The position numbers were made by a program, and so were the translations under genes. Shown here piece by piece: positions 56,462-64,000 of a DNA stretch of 64,000 nt. The notes below the pieces were generated by a model, which saw nothing but the letters and a program-made list of their open reading frames with translations, was not told the origin of the DNA and ran no database searches. Source of the DNA: Lachnospiraceae bacterium KH1T2 (GTDB lineage: Bacteria > Bacillota > Clostridia > Lachnospirales > Lachnospiraceae); NCBI GenBank assembly GCA_900114405.1, contig FOSY01000001.1, positions 62,001 to 126,000 on the forward strand. The letters run 5' to 3'. How positions within the stretch are numbered: position 1 is the stretch's first letter; each line of letters opens with the position of its first letter.

Positions 56462-57391
56462 TTAATTTACTGATGCCTTATTTCCATCGCTATCTACTAC
56501 ATATCCATGACCTGCATCGTCAAGTTCTTTAACAAAAAGTGCTTTAGCATTAACCTGTTTTCCATCAACTATCAGCTCAACCATGCCTTCTTTTCCGGCT
56601 TCTGCATCATCTTCACCAAGATTAGCAAGCGCATCGCATATTTTATTATATGGATTTTTCCACTTGCCATTCTCGTCAGGCACATCACCATGAGCGATCG
56701 ACACATACTTACCTCTACCATTAGAAAGAGTTTCATAGTCACGCGGGATACATTCGAGACTATGCCTTTTACCAAGCTCATATATTTCCATTATCTGCTC
56801 GATATTCTCAGGCGTCTTTTTGCTGGTATTCTTCCAGCCATTCTTTTCCCACTTTTCATATCTCGGCTCATCCGGGAAATTCTTTGCAAAACCGCTGTAA
56901 ACATACACACTGTCAGTCATAAAGTAAACTTTTGCATTTCCCGGTACTTTTTTAAGTCCCTCGATTGCCCCCTGCAGCTCCATCTGATTATTTGTAGCGC
57001 CTATTGCAGCTCCATACCCTTCAGCGATTATATTGTGAGCTTTATCTACCACCACATAGCCATAGCCGCTCATCTTACCTTTTTTATTCTGATTTCCTCG
57101 TGCACCGCCATCAGAGTGAACCTCATAGTATTCACCTTCATATTCCGGCTTAAATTCCTTATGCACCACTACTGCAGATTTCTTCGCCGAAGCATTATAT
57201 GAAGCCTTGGAATCTTTGTATTTTGAAGCATAGCCCGCATCCTGCGCTGCAAATGCTTTTTCTGCTTCTTCCATAGACTCATATCCTCTGAATACAGGTC
57301 CGGAGAAGCCATCCACCTGAGCCTTGCACTCAGCCCATGTCTTATATATTCCCGGCTTTCTGCCTCTGAAAACTACATATGCCTTTTTCAT
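56462..57391 (-). CDS. rnhA: Ribonuclease HI with viroplasmin (RNase H1 N-terminal) domain
   Basis: 309 residues. N-terminal viroplasmin-type hybrid-binding domain (MKKAYVVFRGRKPGIYKTW ... FRGYESMEEAEKAFA). Catalytic RNase H domain from about 90: Asp in HSDGGARGNQ, Glu in NNQMELQGA, Asp in FMTDSVYVYSG, and C-terminal acidic DALAN. An unusual insert of about 35 residues is before the last catalytic region, and a 50-residue C-terminal extension follows. Cleaves RNA in RNA-DNA hybrids. It follows the sensor kinase gene by 18 bases, so it is the last gene of the RelQ-RR-HK operon. Confidence 0.9.
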   Translation of the reverse strand: MKKAYVVFRGRKPGIYKTWAECKAQVDGFSGPVFRGYESMEEAEKAFAAQDAGYASKYKDSKASYNASAKKSAVVVHKEFKPEYEGEYYEVHSDGGARGNQNKKGKMSGYGYVVVDKAHNIIAEGYGAAIGATNNQMELQGAIEGLKKVPGNAKVYFMTDSVYVYSGFAKNFPDEPRYEKWEKNGWKNTSKKTPENIEQIMEIYELGKRHSLECIPRDYETLSNGRGKYVSIAHGDVPDENGKWKNPYNKICDALANLGEDDAEAGKEGMVELIVDGKQVNAKALFVKELDDAGHGYVVDSDGNKASVN

Positions 57392-57409
57392 CTATCCAAC
57401 TCCTTAATA

Positions 57410-58714
57410 TCATTTCTTTAATTGCTTTAATATACACTGAAATGAGATTATTCCATTCTTCCAGTTAACATTTATCGCCCCTCGATACTTTTCCACAATA
57501 CTCTCCGCTATGGAAAGACCGATTCCATATCCTCCCTTATCTGTATTATGCGATCTGTCTTCTCTATAAAATCTCTCAAAAAATCTGCTGTAATCTACAC
57601 CCTTGCCGTCTTTATAATTATTGGAAACCGTAAGTACTATTCCTTTACCGCGTTGGTTTAAGATAACCGAGATCGTTCCACTCTCATCACAGTATTTGAT
57701 CGCATTATCCAGCAGAAGTGAGCACAGCTGACGTATCTGACTGTCCGCGGCAACCATAGTCACATTGTCTTTAATCCCTTCAAAAAGCTTCTTACCATCC
57801 TGCTGTATCACTGGGCTGAATGTCTCTGTTGTCTCTTTTACAGCTTTGGTGATATCACACTCAGAAGCCTCTTCTTCTCTTACATGTTCATCGGCTCTTG
57901 CCACCATCACAAGATTTTGTATCAGTCCGCTCATACGATTGACCTGCCTCAAAGTAGACTGCGTCCATTCATTTTCGCCATTAAGCATTTCCTGCATCTC
58001 GGTATTTGCCCTTATCACAGAAAGCGGTGTCTTCAACTCATGGCTTGCATTTGTAATAAATTGCTTCTGTATCTTCATATTTTTTATTTCAGGCTCTATC
58101 GCCTTAAAAGAAAAGACATATACCAATATTCCGGCAAACAATATACCAAAGAAAAGCAGCAGCATCGCAAGGTACAGAAGTCGATTATTCACCTTCAGCA
58201 TATTTGAACTGTCGAGGTAGACAACTATCGTGCCTCCATCTTCCATCTTTGCGACCTGATAATAATATTCTCCATACCTTCCAAACCTATGTCCATGCAT
58301 CAATGCCTGCTCTCCATAGGTTTCAGCTTCACTCTCCGTAACTGCCGCTATATGGTTTACTATAACCTCCGAAAGATTCTGCTCATCATCATAAATTATA
58401 GCAAAATATCTCGTCGTATAGTAAAATTCGGGATTATTCAGATCCCCGCCGGCATTCTGATTAAAAATTTCATTTAGAAATCTGATTACGTCATATTCGC
58501 CAAAATCAGGTTCTCTCTTCACTCCATCCTTTGCACCCGGAAGATGACCTTCATTATCAACGATATATTGCAGCGTATTCCTGATATTTTTGTTTTCCAA
58601 CGCAACATTTGAGTAATACAGCAATCCTGCAATTATCATCATCGCGCCCAAAAGTGACAGAAAGGAAATTATTATAAACTTCCTTCTAAGCTTCCTTACG
58701 GTATTTTCATTCAT
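57410..58714 (-). CDS. Membrane sensor histidine kinase
   Basis: 434 residues. Helix 1 at about 13-34, an extracytoplasmic sensing domain, helix 2 at about 178-203, no HAMP, then HisKA with His225 in FITNASHELKTPLSVIRANTEM and HATPase with DNAIKYC, KDGKGVDYSRFFERFYR and GYGIGLSIAES. CiaH/PhoR-like build. Follows its response regulator by 3 bases. Confidence 0.9.
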   Translation of the reverse strand: MNENTVRKLRRKFIIISFLSLLGAMMIIAGLLYYSNVALENKNIRNTLQYIVDNEGHLPGAKDGVKREPDFGEYDVIRFLNEIFNQNAGGDLNNPEFYYTTRYFAIIYDDEQNLSEVIVNHIAAVTESEAETYGEQALMHGHRFGRYGEYYYQVAKMEDGGTIVVYLDSSNMLKVNNRLLYLAMLLLFFGILFAGILVYVFSFKAIEPEIKNMKIQKQFITNASHELKTPLSVIRANTEMQEMLNGENEWTQSTLRQVNRMSGLIQNLVMVARADEHVREEEASECDITKAVKETTETFSPVIQQDGKKLFEGIKDNVTMVAADSQIRQLCSLLLDNAIKYCDESGTISVILNQRGKGIVLTVSNNYKDGKGVDYSRFFERFYREDRSHNTDKGGYGIGLSIAESIVEKYRGAINVNWKNGIISFQCILKQLKK

Positions 58715-58717
58715 AGA

Positions 58718-59386
58718 TCATTCCCCATATGTCAGCCGGTATCCAGTTTCCTCTTTTACGATATTTACAGTTGATGAAATAGCTGTGAGCTTACTTTTAA
58801 GATAGGCGATATAAAGGCTCACAGTATTAACTGTCGCATCTGTTGAATTATCCCATACATGCTTTAAGAGGTAATCATCATCTAAATTTCGCTCAGCATT
58901 TAAGATCATTGTTTGCAGAAGCTCAAATTCTTTTACAGAAAGTCTTACTGAATTTTCAGACTGAAGCTCAAAGCTTTCGCCATCAAGTGAAATATCCCCA
59001 TAAACCAATTTTTCTTTATTATATTCCCTCTTACGCCTTGTCATGGCTCTCACTCTGGCAAAAAGTTCTTTTATCGCAAAAGGCTTTGTCAGATAATCAT
59101 CTGCCCCCGCATCTAATCCTGTCACACGGTCATCTACTTCAGCTTTTGCCGTAAGCAGCAGTACCGGTGTCACTATATTTTTATCTCTTATCTTTCTAAG
59201 TACAGATATGCCATCCATCTTCGGCATCATTATATCCATTATCATTGCATCATAACCATTTGACATGGCATGTTCCAATGCATCTTCACCATCAAGACAG
59301 GAATCAACATCATAGCCTTCATGCTCCAAAGCTACAGTCAATACCCTGTTCATATCTTTTGTATCTTCCGCTATCAATATTTTCAT
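58718..59386 (-). CDS. OmpR-family response regulator
   Basis: 222 residues. Receiver with AEDTKD, phospho-acceptor Asp51 in MIMDIMMPKMDG, and Lys in DYLTKPFAIKE; winged helix with RLSVKEFELLQTMILNAER and NTVSLYIAYLKSKL. It is 3 bases after the RelQ-like gene. The overlap of an alarmone synthetase with a two-component pair hints at coordinated stress control, but the target regulon is unknown. Confidence 0.92.
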   Translation of the reverse strand: MKILIAEDTKDMNRVLTVALEHEGYDVDSCLDGEDALEHAMSNGYDAMIMDIMMPKMDGISVLRKIRDKNIVTPVLLLTAKAEVDDRVTGLDAGADDYLTKPFAIKELFARVRAMTRRKREYNKEKLVYGDISLDGESFELQSENSVRLSVKEFELLQTMILNAERNLDDDYLLKHVWDNSTDATVNTVSLYIAYLKSKLTAISSTVNIVKEETGYRLTYGE

Positions 59387-59389
59387 AAA

Positions 59390-60019
59390 TTAAATACTCT
59401 CATTCTGTTTTTTCGAGCTCATGATCAGGTCTCGTATAGTCTGCATCGAAATATCCGTCGATGCAAGTTCATCCGCACATCTTTTTAATTCTGAAATTAT
59501 AAGTGCATCATCTGCCGTAGTCTCTTTTTTATAATGTATATGGTGTTCCAACGCCGCCCATGTATCCTGCGAAATTGTCCTAAGCTGTATCTCTGCATAT
59601 ACTTTTTTATTAACTCTCAATATCAGATGATAGCTGCGATATCCATTAGACTTCGCGTGCTTTATATAATCTTTCTCTTCTATTACTTCACAATTATCAA
59701 GATTTATGAGGTGATCTCTTATTGTATATACATCACTCACAAAGGCGCACACCACTCTCACTCCCACTGCATCATGAATCACATTCAGTGCCGAGTCTGT
59801 AGTTTCCGGAAGTCCTTTTCGGCGGCATTTCTCACGCATACTCTCCTCAGACTTTATGCGAAAAATCAAATGTTCAACAGGATCAGTGTCCTGTCCTTTT
59901 TTCATCTTTTCTCTTACAACATTCACTTCATCTACAAGAAACTGCATTGTACTTTCAAGTTCCTGCAGATTATCGCCATATATGCTTCTCTCTATCGTAT
60001 TCATTTCAACTGAACGCAA
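59390..60019 (-). CDS. Small alarmone (p)ppGpp synthetase, RelQ/YjbM-like
   Basis: 209 residues from TTG 60019, with AGAGGA 5 bases upstream. B. subtilis RelQ has about 211 residues, supporting this start over the long frame to 60175. RelA_SpoT fold: EHLIFRIKSEESMREKCRRKG, DAVGVRVVCAFVSDVYTI, YIKHAKSNGYRSYHLILRV, EIQLRTISQDTWAALEHH. Stand-alone synthetase that makes (p)ppGpp from GTP/GDP and ATP, with no hydrolase or TGS domain. First gene of an operon with a response regulator, kinase and RNase HI. Confidence 0.9.
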   Translation of the reverse strand: MRSVEMNTIERSIYGDNLQELESTMQFLVDEVNVVREKMKKGQDTDPVEHLIFRIKSEESMREKCRRKGLPETTDSALNVIHDAVGVRVVCAFVSDVYTIRDHLINLDNCEVIEEKDYIKHAKSNGYRSYHLILRVNKKVYAEIQLRTISQDTWAALEHHIHYKKETTADDALIISELKRCADELASTDISMQTIRDLIMSSKKQNESI

Positions 60020-60186
60020 GTGCGTCCTCTCCATTTGTTTTATTTGACTATTATAACATATAACATAAGTATGCATTTTTCGTGAATCACGCGTATAGAG
60101 CAAGTACTCACCAAGTAGCCCTTTATTCTCCAGCCGTACCCTCGCATAGCATTTTACCATATAAGATTTCTTCAAAACTCTATAAA

Positions 60187-60216
60187 GAAAAAAGCGGCAA
60201 GATCTCTCCTGCCGCT
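60187..60216 (-). terminator. Rho-independent terminator
   Basis: AGCGGCA/TGCCGCT stem on the minus strand with seven T following, 15 bases past the BlaI-like gene. Confidence 0.85.
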
Positions 60217-60230
60217 CTATAACACGCTTA

Positions 60231-60629
60231 TCACTTTAATTTCTTTATAATATCTTCAAGTTCTGAAACAACCTTTTTCTTTTCTGAAGAACTAGGCTTT
60301 TCACAGCTTTCAATCATTGCCTCGATTACTTTTCCGATAGAAGAAATATTGATACCATTTTCTTCCAACGCGTATGCTGCATACTGCTGACGTGTGATAG
60401 CCGGGAAAAATTTTCTCGCATATGAATTAACATTTCTTTCAAGTCCGCCAACTGAAATATATCCTTTATTCATGAGTGACTGAACTGCTTTGAAAATCGT
60501 AGCTTTTCCTGTCTTCTTCTCGCCTTCAAACAGCCTTTCCAGCTCAGCAGTTGAAAGTGCTTCATCATGCTTCCAAAGACACTCCATGATTCTTTCTTCT
60601 CTTTTATCCATCAATTCATGTTTTTCCAT
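60231..60629 (-). CDS. BlaI/MecI-type transcriptional repressor
   Basis: 132 residues. Winged-helix DNA-binding region (MDKREERIMECLWKHDEALSTAEL ... SLMNKGYISVGG) and a helical dimerisation half (FFPAITRQQYAAYALEENG ... SELEDIIKKLK) fit the penicillinase-repressor fold. These repressors are usually inactivated by a BlaR1/MecR1 protease, which is absent here; in Clostridia many stand alone. It has its own terminator; target genes unknown. Confidence 0.8.
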   Translation of the reverse strand: MEKHELMDKREERIMECLWKHDEALSTAELERLFEGEKKTGKATIFKAVQSLMNKGYISVGGLERNVNSYARKFFPAITRQQYAAYALEENGINISSIGKVIEAMIESCEKPSSSEKKKVVSELEDIIKKLK

Positions 60630-60793
60630 TTTCTTTATCTTCCTTTTTATATTGTATAATTAGATTCTAACAGATGTTTTATCTTAATTATTACTATATC
60701 AAATAATTGTGTTTATTTTCAGAAAATCTTAAGGTTATTTTTACACAATTTTTTCACAAATAATCATCTTATTTTTAGTAATTATTTGCATAA

Positions 60794-61324
60794 TCAGATG
60801 TTTTCTTCTATCCAACTGACATATTCCTTCTCACGCCGTATAGCATGATCCAGTATAAGATAATGCCCATAATTCTCTTCGATTTCTTTTTCACTCGGAA
60901 AAAGCATTTTTTTCCTCTCCTCGAGATGACGCAGTTTTTCTTTCCTTAAACGATACTGCTCGTATAGAAGCTCTATCAGTCTCGGATCACTTTTACTTTT
61001 TATAAAGAAAAGCTTTAAAACAAATTCATCCTTATTCACCGCGAGCATCTCTTCTGTGGACTGCAGCCAGTCTTCAAGTCTTTTCTTTCCAGCCTCAGTT
61101 ATTTCATAATATGTCTTTTCAATTTTATTTCCATAAAATCCCGTTTTGGATTTTATCTCATCAAGATTTTCAAGCCTTTTCAGTTCAAGATAGATCTGGC
61201 TATGTTTAACTGACCAAAATTCTCCTATCTCTGTTTCAAATTCTTTTTTTAGATCGTAGCCCGTTTTAGGCTCCATTGATATAAGCCCCAATAATATCAT
61301 TGGCAATAAATTTTTCTGCGCCAT
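60794..61324 (-). CDS. padR: PadR-family repressor of phenolic acid decarboxylase
   Basis: 176 residues from ATG 61324 (MAQKNLLPMILLGLISMEPK), which has GAGGAA upstream. Winged-helix PadR N-terminus (MILLGLISMEPKTGYDLKKEF ... WSVKHSQIYLELKRLE) with a helical C-terminal dimerisation domain (LRHLEERKKMLF). It is divergent from padC, separated by 151 bases that carry an ATGT-N8-ACAT operator. Phenolic acids such as p-coumarate would relieve repression. Confidence 0.92.
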   Translation of the reverse strand: MAQKNLLPMILLGLISMEPKTGYDLKKEFETEIGEFWSVKHSQIYLELKRLENLDEIKSKTGFYGNKIEKTYYEITEAGKKRLEDWLQSTEEMLAVNKDEFVLKLFFIKSKSDPRLIELLYEQYRLRKEKLRHLEERKKMLFPSEKEIEENYGHYLILDHAIRREKEYVSWIEENI

Positions 61325-61390
61325 AATTTTCCTCTGCAAACACTGTTGACATTTTCAAGATATAAGTATAACATAATCACTGCAACAAAT

Positions 61391-61410
61391 ACATGTAATT
61401 AATTACATGT
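61391..61410. promoter_or_regulatory. PadR operator (ATGT-N8-ACAT)
   Basis: Perfect 20-bp palindrome with core ATGT-AATTAATT-ACAT between padR and padC, matching the published PadR site of Gram-positive bacteria. It would control padC and probably padR itself. Confidence 0.85.
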
Positions 61411-61475
61411 TTATAAACACACTTTATTTACTTATTGATAAACACACTAACAGTAACGAAAGGAATCTTATAATC

Positions 61476-62024
61476 ATGGCAAAGAAAGTCTTTAAGGAAT
61501 TAAGCGATTTCATAGGAACACACTTCATTTATACTTATGATAACGGTTGGGAATATGAATGGTACTGTAAAAATGATCACACATGCTGCTACCGTATCCA
61601 CGGCGGAATGGTTGCTGGGCGCTGGGTGACTGATCAGGAGATCAATCTCTTCAAGATCGCAGACGGTATCTACAAGGTAACATGGACAGAGCCTACAGGA
61701 ACAGATGTAGCTCTTGATTTCATGCCAAATGAAGGAAAGATAAACGGAGTTATATTCTTCCCGAAGTGGGTACATGAGCATCCTGAGATCACAGTATGCT
61801 ATCAGAACAAGCACCTCGACAGGATGTATGAAGCACGTGAAAAGTATGAGACATATCCAAAGTATGTTGTACCTGAATTTGCAACTATCACATATATCGG
61901 TGATGCCGGTGCCGATAATGACGATGTCATAAATGAAACACCATATGAAGGTATGTGCGATGACATAAGAGAAGGCAGATTTTTTGATGAAAATTATCAT
62001 CATGTATCTGCAAAAGCTGAATGA
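61476..62024 (+). CDS. padC: Phenolic acid decarboxylase
   Basis: 182 residues from ATG 61476 ([20 protein letters not shown]), ribosome site AAAGGAA. Non-oxidative decarboxylation of p-coumaric, ferulic and caffeic acids to vinyl phenols; a detoxification step relevant to plant-fibre habitats. Active-site Tyr pair in [12 protein letters not shown], Arg in GGMVAGRWV and Glu in TWTEPTGTD match B. subtilis PadC; also [18 protein letters not shown]. Regulated by the divergent PadR. Confidence 0.96.
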   Translation: MAKKVFKELSDFIGTHFIYTYDNGWEYEWYCKNDHTCCYRIHGGMVAGRWVTDQEINLFKIADGIYKVTWTEPTGTDVALDFMPNEGKINGVIFFPKWVHEHPEITVCYQNKHLDRMYEAREKYETYPKYVVPEFATITYIGDAGADNDDVINETPYEGMCDDIREGRFFDENYHHVSAKAE

Positions 62025-62283
62025 TTTTGCCGCTGCAACGCCTATTTTGTGCGGTTTTCAAAGCATTGTTATAAACTAGCATTGTTTTATGGATACTTAA
62101 TTTTTTATTAAGTGACTTTATCTTTATTTTAGAGGACGTTCATTTCTCAGTCATAATTCATTGCTATTATAATTACATCAAAACAAGATATTACTTGTTT
62201 TGAACTCCTAAAAGCTTACAAGTAGCTTATAGATATTTTCCCCTTCTGTTGACTTGAGTAAGTCAACAAATACTCTCCTTAAT

Positions 62284-62322
62284 GAAACGAGCAGATCCTC
62301 CAGTCTGCTCGTTTCGCCTTTT
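62284..62322 (+). terminator. Possible terminator downstream of padC
   Basis: 12-bp perfect stem with an 8-base loop and a GCCTTTT tail; about 260 bases past padC, so it might instead end a small RNA. Confidence 0.55.
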
Positions 62323-62556
62323 AAATAACTTTTTCCATAATTTGGGTGATTTTGCCTGCTGATAGCCATACATCTACGCCTGTGGATTCATTACGTTCAT
62401 GCTCTGCAGTCGATGTACATTGAATTTGTAATCATGTGTACAGTATTTAGTAGACAATAATCTTACATTTTTAAGTATTATTTATGCTGCATAAATAATT
62501 ATATGATTTATAATTATATTGTATTGCTTTAATACAATGCATAACTACTATAATAG

Positions 62557-62661
62557 GTGTATTGACACGTTCTAAATCAAACTAATGTCATATCTCGAAA
62601 TCGCCAACATAAGGCTCATTCGAGCTATGACATAAGTTTAATTATGAATGTGTCAAAACAC
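62557..62661. repeat. TIR-bounded 105-bp repeat, tandem copy 1
   Basis: Starts GTGTATTGACAC and ends GTGTCAAAACAC; the ends form inverted repeats about 25 bp long with 20 matches (TGACACGTTCTAAAT versus TGACACATTCATAAT). A central GCTC-ATTC-GAGC hairpin. Differs from copy 2 at a handful of positions (TCATATCTC versus CCCTATCTT). Confidence 0.9.
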
Positions 62662-62662
62662 T

Positions 62663-62767
62663 GTGTATTGACACGTTCTAAATTAAACTAATGCCCTATC
62701 TTGAAATCGCCAACATAAGGCTCATTCGAGCTATGACATAAGTTTAATTATGAATGTGTCAAAACAC
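62663..62767. repeat. TIR-bounded 105-bp repeat, tandem copy 2
   Basis: Same length, one base after copy 1. Its right end is next to the GGAGGAG ribosome site of the DUF975 gene, so the element lies in that gene's leader. Confidence 0.9.
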
Positions 62768-62783
62768 CAGGAGGAGAAATATC

Positions 62784-63467
62784 ATGTGGTCAATCGGAGA
62801 AATTAAAAAGCAAGGGAAAATGGCTTTCAAAGCCAATTATTGGAAAAGTGTGATAGTTGCATTTTTGTCTACATTACTTATTGGTGGTACAGGCACAGCA
62901 TCCTATAATACTGTAAAAAGTAAACTCTCGAATGTAGCCATTACACTTACTCCAGCCGAATTACTTACTATACTAATAGCTTTGCTTGCTTTGCTCTTCA
63001 TCATATCCGTAGTGAGTATTCTATTGCAAATTTTTGTGTTCAATCCACTTAATGTTGGATGTCACAACTTTTTCAAGGAAAATGTAAAAACAAATTCAGC
63101 TGATCTGTCTGAGATTACTTTAGGTTTTAAGAATTATGGAAAGACATTTGTTACATTATTTTTAAGAGATCTGTTTATATTTCTTTGGTCACTACTTTTC
63201 ATAATCCCTGGATTAATAAAGTCCTATTCCTACAGAATGGTTCCTTATATAATCGCTGATGAACCTGAACTTTCATCATCAGAAGTCATTTCCAGATCCA
63301 GAGAAATGATGAATGGTCATAAATTCCATACTTTCTTATATGACCTTTCATTTATAGGTTGGATCATTTTATCATGCATAACTGCAGGCATCGTGGGAAT
63401 ATTCTGGGTAAATCCATACATACTTAACTCAGATGCTGCACTTTATCTTGAATTAAAAAATAAATAA
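62784..63467 (+). CDS. DUF975 family membrane protein
   Basis: 227 residues from ATG 62784 (MWSIGEIKKQGKMAFKANYW), GGAGGAG upstream; the longer frame starts within the repeat. DUF975 N-terminus plus four or five hydrophobic segments (SVIVAFLSTLLIGG, LLTILIALLALLFIISVV, FLRDLFIFLWSLLFIIPGLI, SFIGWIILSCITAGIVGI). YRMVPYIIADEP and the conserved SREMMNGHK between helices are typical. Function unknown; widely distributed in Firmicutes. Confidence 0.9.
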   Translation: MWSIGEIKKQGKMAFKANYWKSVIVAFLSTLLIGGTGTASYNTVKSKLSNVAITLTPAELLTILIALLALLFIISVVSILLQIFVFNPLNVGCHNFFKENVKTNSADLSEITLGFKNYGKTFVTLFLRDLFIFLWSLLFIIPGLIKSYSYRMVPYIIADEPELSSSEVISRSREMMNGHKFHTFLYDLSFIGWIILSCITAGIVGIFWVNPYILNSDAALYLELKNK

Positions 63468-63476
63468 AATACATGT

Positions 63477-63513
63477 AAAAAAGGTGCTTCCATTCACGCG
63501 GAAGCACCTTTTT
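63477..63513. terminator. Bidirectional terminator
   Basis: GGTGCTTCC/GGAAGCACC stem with 8-base loop and flanking A/T runs, between DUF975 and gmd (convergent). Confidence 0.9.
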
Positions 63514-63516
63514 TAA

Positions 63517-63999
63517 TTACTTAACAAGTCCCTTTTCAAGAGCCTCAACCTTATACAGATCTACGAATTCTTCTGCTCTTTCACGAGCAACCTTCTTCAT
63601 ATCACTGTCAACCATGATCTTAACAAGCTCTTCAAATGTTGTCTTTGCAGGATTCCATCCAAGCTCTGTCTTAGCCTTTGTAGGATCACCCCAAAGGTTA
63701 ACAACGTCTGTCGGACGGTAGAAATCAGGGCTGACCTCTACAAGAACCTCGCCTGTAGCCTTGTCATATCCCTTTTCATCAACGCCTTCACCCTTGAACT
63801 CAAGCTCGATGCCTGCATAATGGAAGGCGAGCTGGCAGAACTCACGAACGCTGTGCTGCACACCTGTAGCAATAACAAAGTCCTGCGGCTTCTCCTGCTG
63901 AAGTATAAGCCACATGCACTCTACGTAGTCCTTAGCATAGCCCCAGTCACGAAGTGATGAAAGATTACCAAGGTAAAGCTTCTTCTGCTTGCCCTGCTT
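63517..63999 (-). CDS. gmd: GDP-mannose 4,6-dehydratase (C-terminal 160 residues)
   Basis: Partial: the frame is open through the window edge. The visible part carries [77 protein letters not shown] and [19 protein letters not shown], characteristic of the Gmd C-terminal half that closes over GDP-mannose. First step towards GDP-fucose or other deoxyhexoses for cell-surface glycans. The Tyr-Lys catalytic pair and NADP Rossmann region lie outside. Confidence 0.93.
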   Translation of the reverse strand, partial: KQGKQKKLYLGNLSSLRDWGYAKDYVECMWLILQQEKPQDFVIATGVQHSVREFCQLAFHYAGIELEFKGEGVDEKGYDKATGEVLVEVSPDFYRPTDVVNLWGDPTKAKTELGWNPAKTTFEELVKIMVDSDMKKVARERAEEFVDLYKVEALEKGLVK

Positions 64000-64000
64000 G

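Larger units (their letters stand above)
62025..62783. other. Gene-free stretch with serial hairpins, then repeat tandem
   Basis: About 760 bases with no credible frame. Hairpins: AAAACAAG/CTTGTTTT at 62180-62201; GTTGACTT/AAGTCAAC at 62248-62267; a perfect 12-bp GAAACGAGCAGA/TCTGCTCGTTTC at 62284-62315 followed by GCCTTTT (terminator-like); ATTATTTATG/CATAAATAAT at 62477-62499. Then two tandem 105-bp repeats end 17 bases before the DUF975 start. Confidence 0.6.

Noticed and set aside
1-64000. CRISPR arrays, prophage, IS elements
   Set aside because: No regularly spaced repeats, integrases, transposases or phage genes were seen on either strand.

Overview
The window looks like a chromosome segment from an anaerobic Gram-positive Clostridia bacterium, most likely a rumen or gut Lachnospiraceae. 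The signs are low GC, Gram-positive ClpC and MecA, Firmicutes-type PadR/PadC, a CheC phosphatase, DUF975, DUF4349 and DUF1385 proteins, a complete set of late anaerobic cobalamin genes, and frequent TTG/GTG starts behind strong GGAGG sites. No genomic island, phage, transposase or CRISPR array was seen. The family assignment is inference from gene content.

Layout. 1-4.7 kb (minus): the clpC unfoldase (cut by the window edge), a membrane-anchored protein with a highly charged tail, a roughly 700-base gene-free stretch rich in hairpins, and a zinc-ribbon/HTH protein. 4.9-16.5 kb (minus): a near-continuous run, read from high to low coordinates: DUF1385 protein, prmC, prfA, TPR lipoprotein, pyrF, pyrE, two tiny membrane proteins, an M29-type aminopeptidase, purE, purM, purN, purD. 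16.6-20.5 kb (minus): rpmE, then a three-gene overlapping operon that looks like a corrinoid-enzyme reactivation module (activation-domain protein, ferredoxin/ASKHA protein, and a PP-loop relative whose PP-loop is destroyed), then mecA. 20.7-30.9 kb (minus): a twelve-gene cobalamin operon (orf91-cobT-cobU-cobS-compact cobU-cbiB-cobD-cbiC-cbiG-cbiJET-cbiA-Cys-rich protein). 31-36 kb: a two-component system, cbiP and an AI-2E family exporter.

36-48.5 kb (mixed strands): YlmH-like S4 protein; a Y-family polymerase with a YolD-like partner behind a LexA-like box; mnmA plus its cysteine desulfurase; a dihydrouridine synthase; DUF4349 lipoprotein; a two-GGDEF/EAL protein; cbiL with a severely shortened hemC; and an FMN-dependent hydroxy-acid oxidase behind a long palindrome. 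48.5-54 kb (minus): a 1604-codon secreted FMN-binding repeat protein broken by one in-frame TAG and preceded by a Fur-like box. 54-64 kb: tRNA-Pro(AGG), CheC, Mrp, a RelQ-like synthetase-response regulator-kinase-RNase HI operon, a BlaI-like repressor, the divergent padR/padC pair with a clear PadR operator, a 760-base gene-free stretch carrying a tandem copy of a dispersed repeat, a DUF975 membrane protein and the 3' part of gmd.

How the genes work together. Cobalamin synthesis is the main theme: cbiL/hemC, cbiP and the big operon cover most steps from precorrin-2 methylation to nucleotide-loop assembly, and the reactivation operon next door would keep a corrinoid enzyme in its active reduced state. 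Chelatase, cbiD, cbiF, cbiH, cobalt uptake and adenosyltransferase are not in the window. De novo purine and pyrimidine steps are co-transcribed with translation-termination genes. The most unusual items are the amber-interrupted surface flavoprotein, the HemC lacking its central segment and catalytic Asp, the PP-loop-less TtcA relative, and two repeat/palindrome elements.
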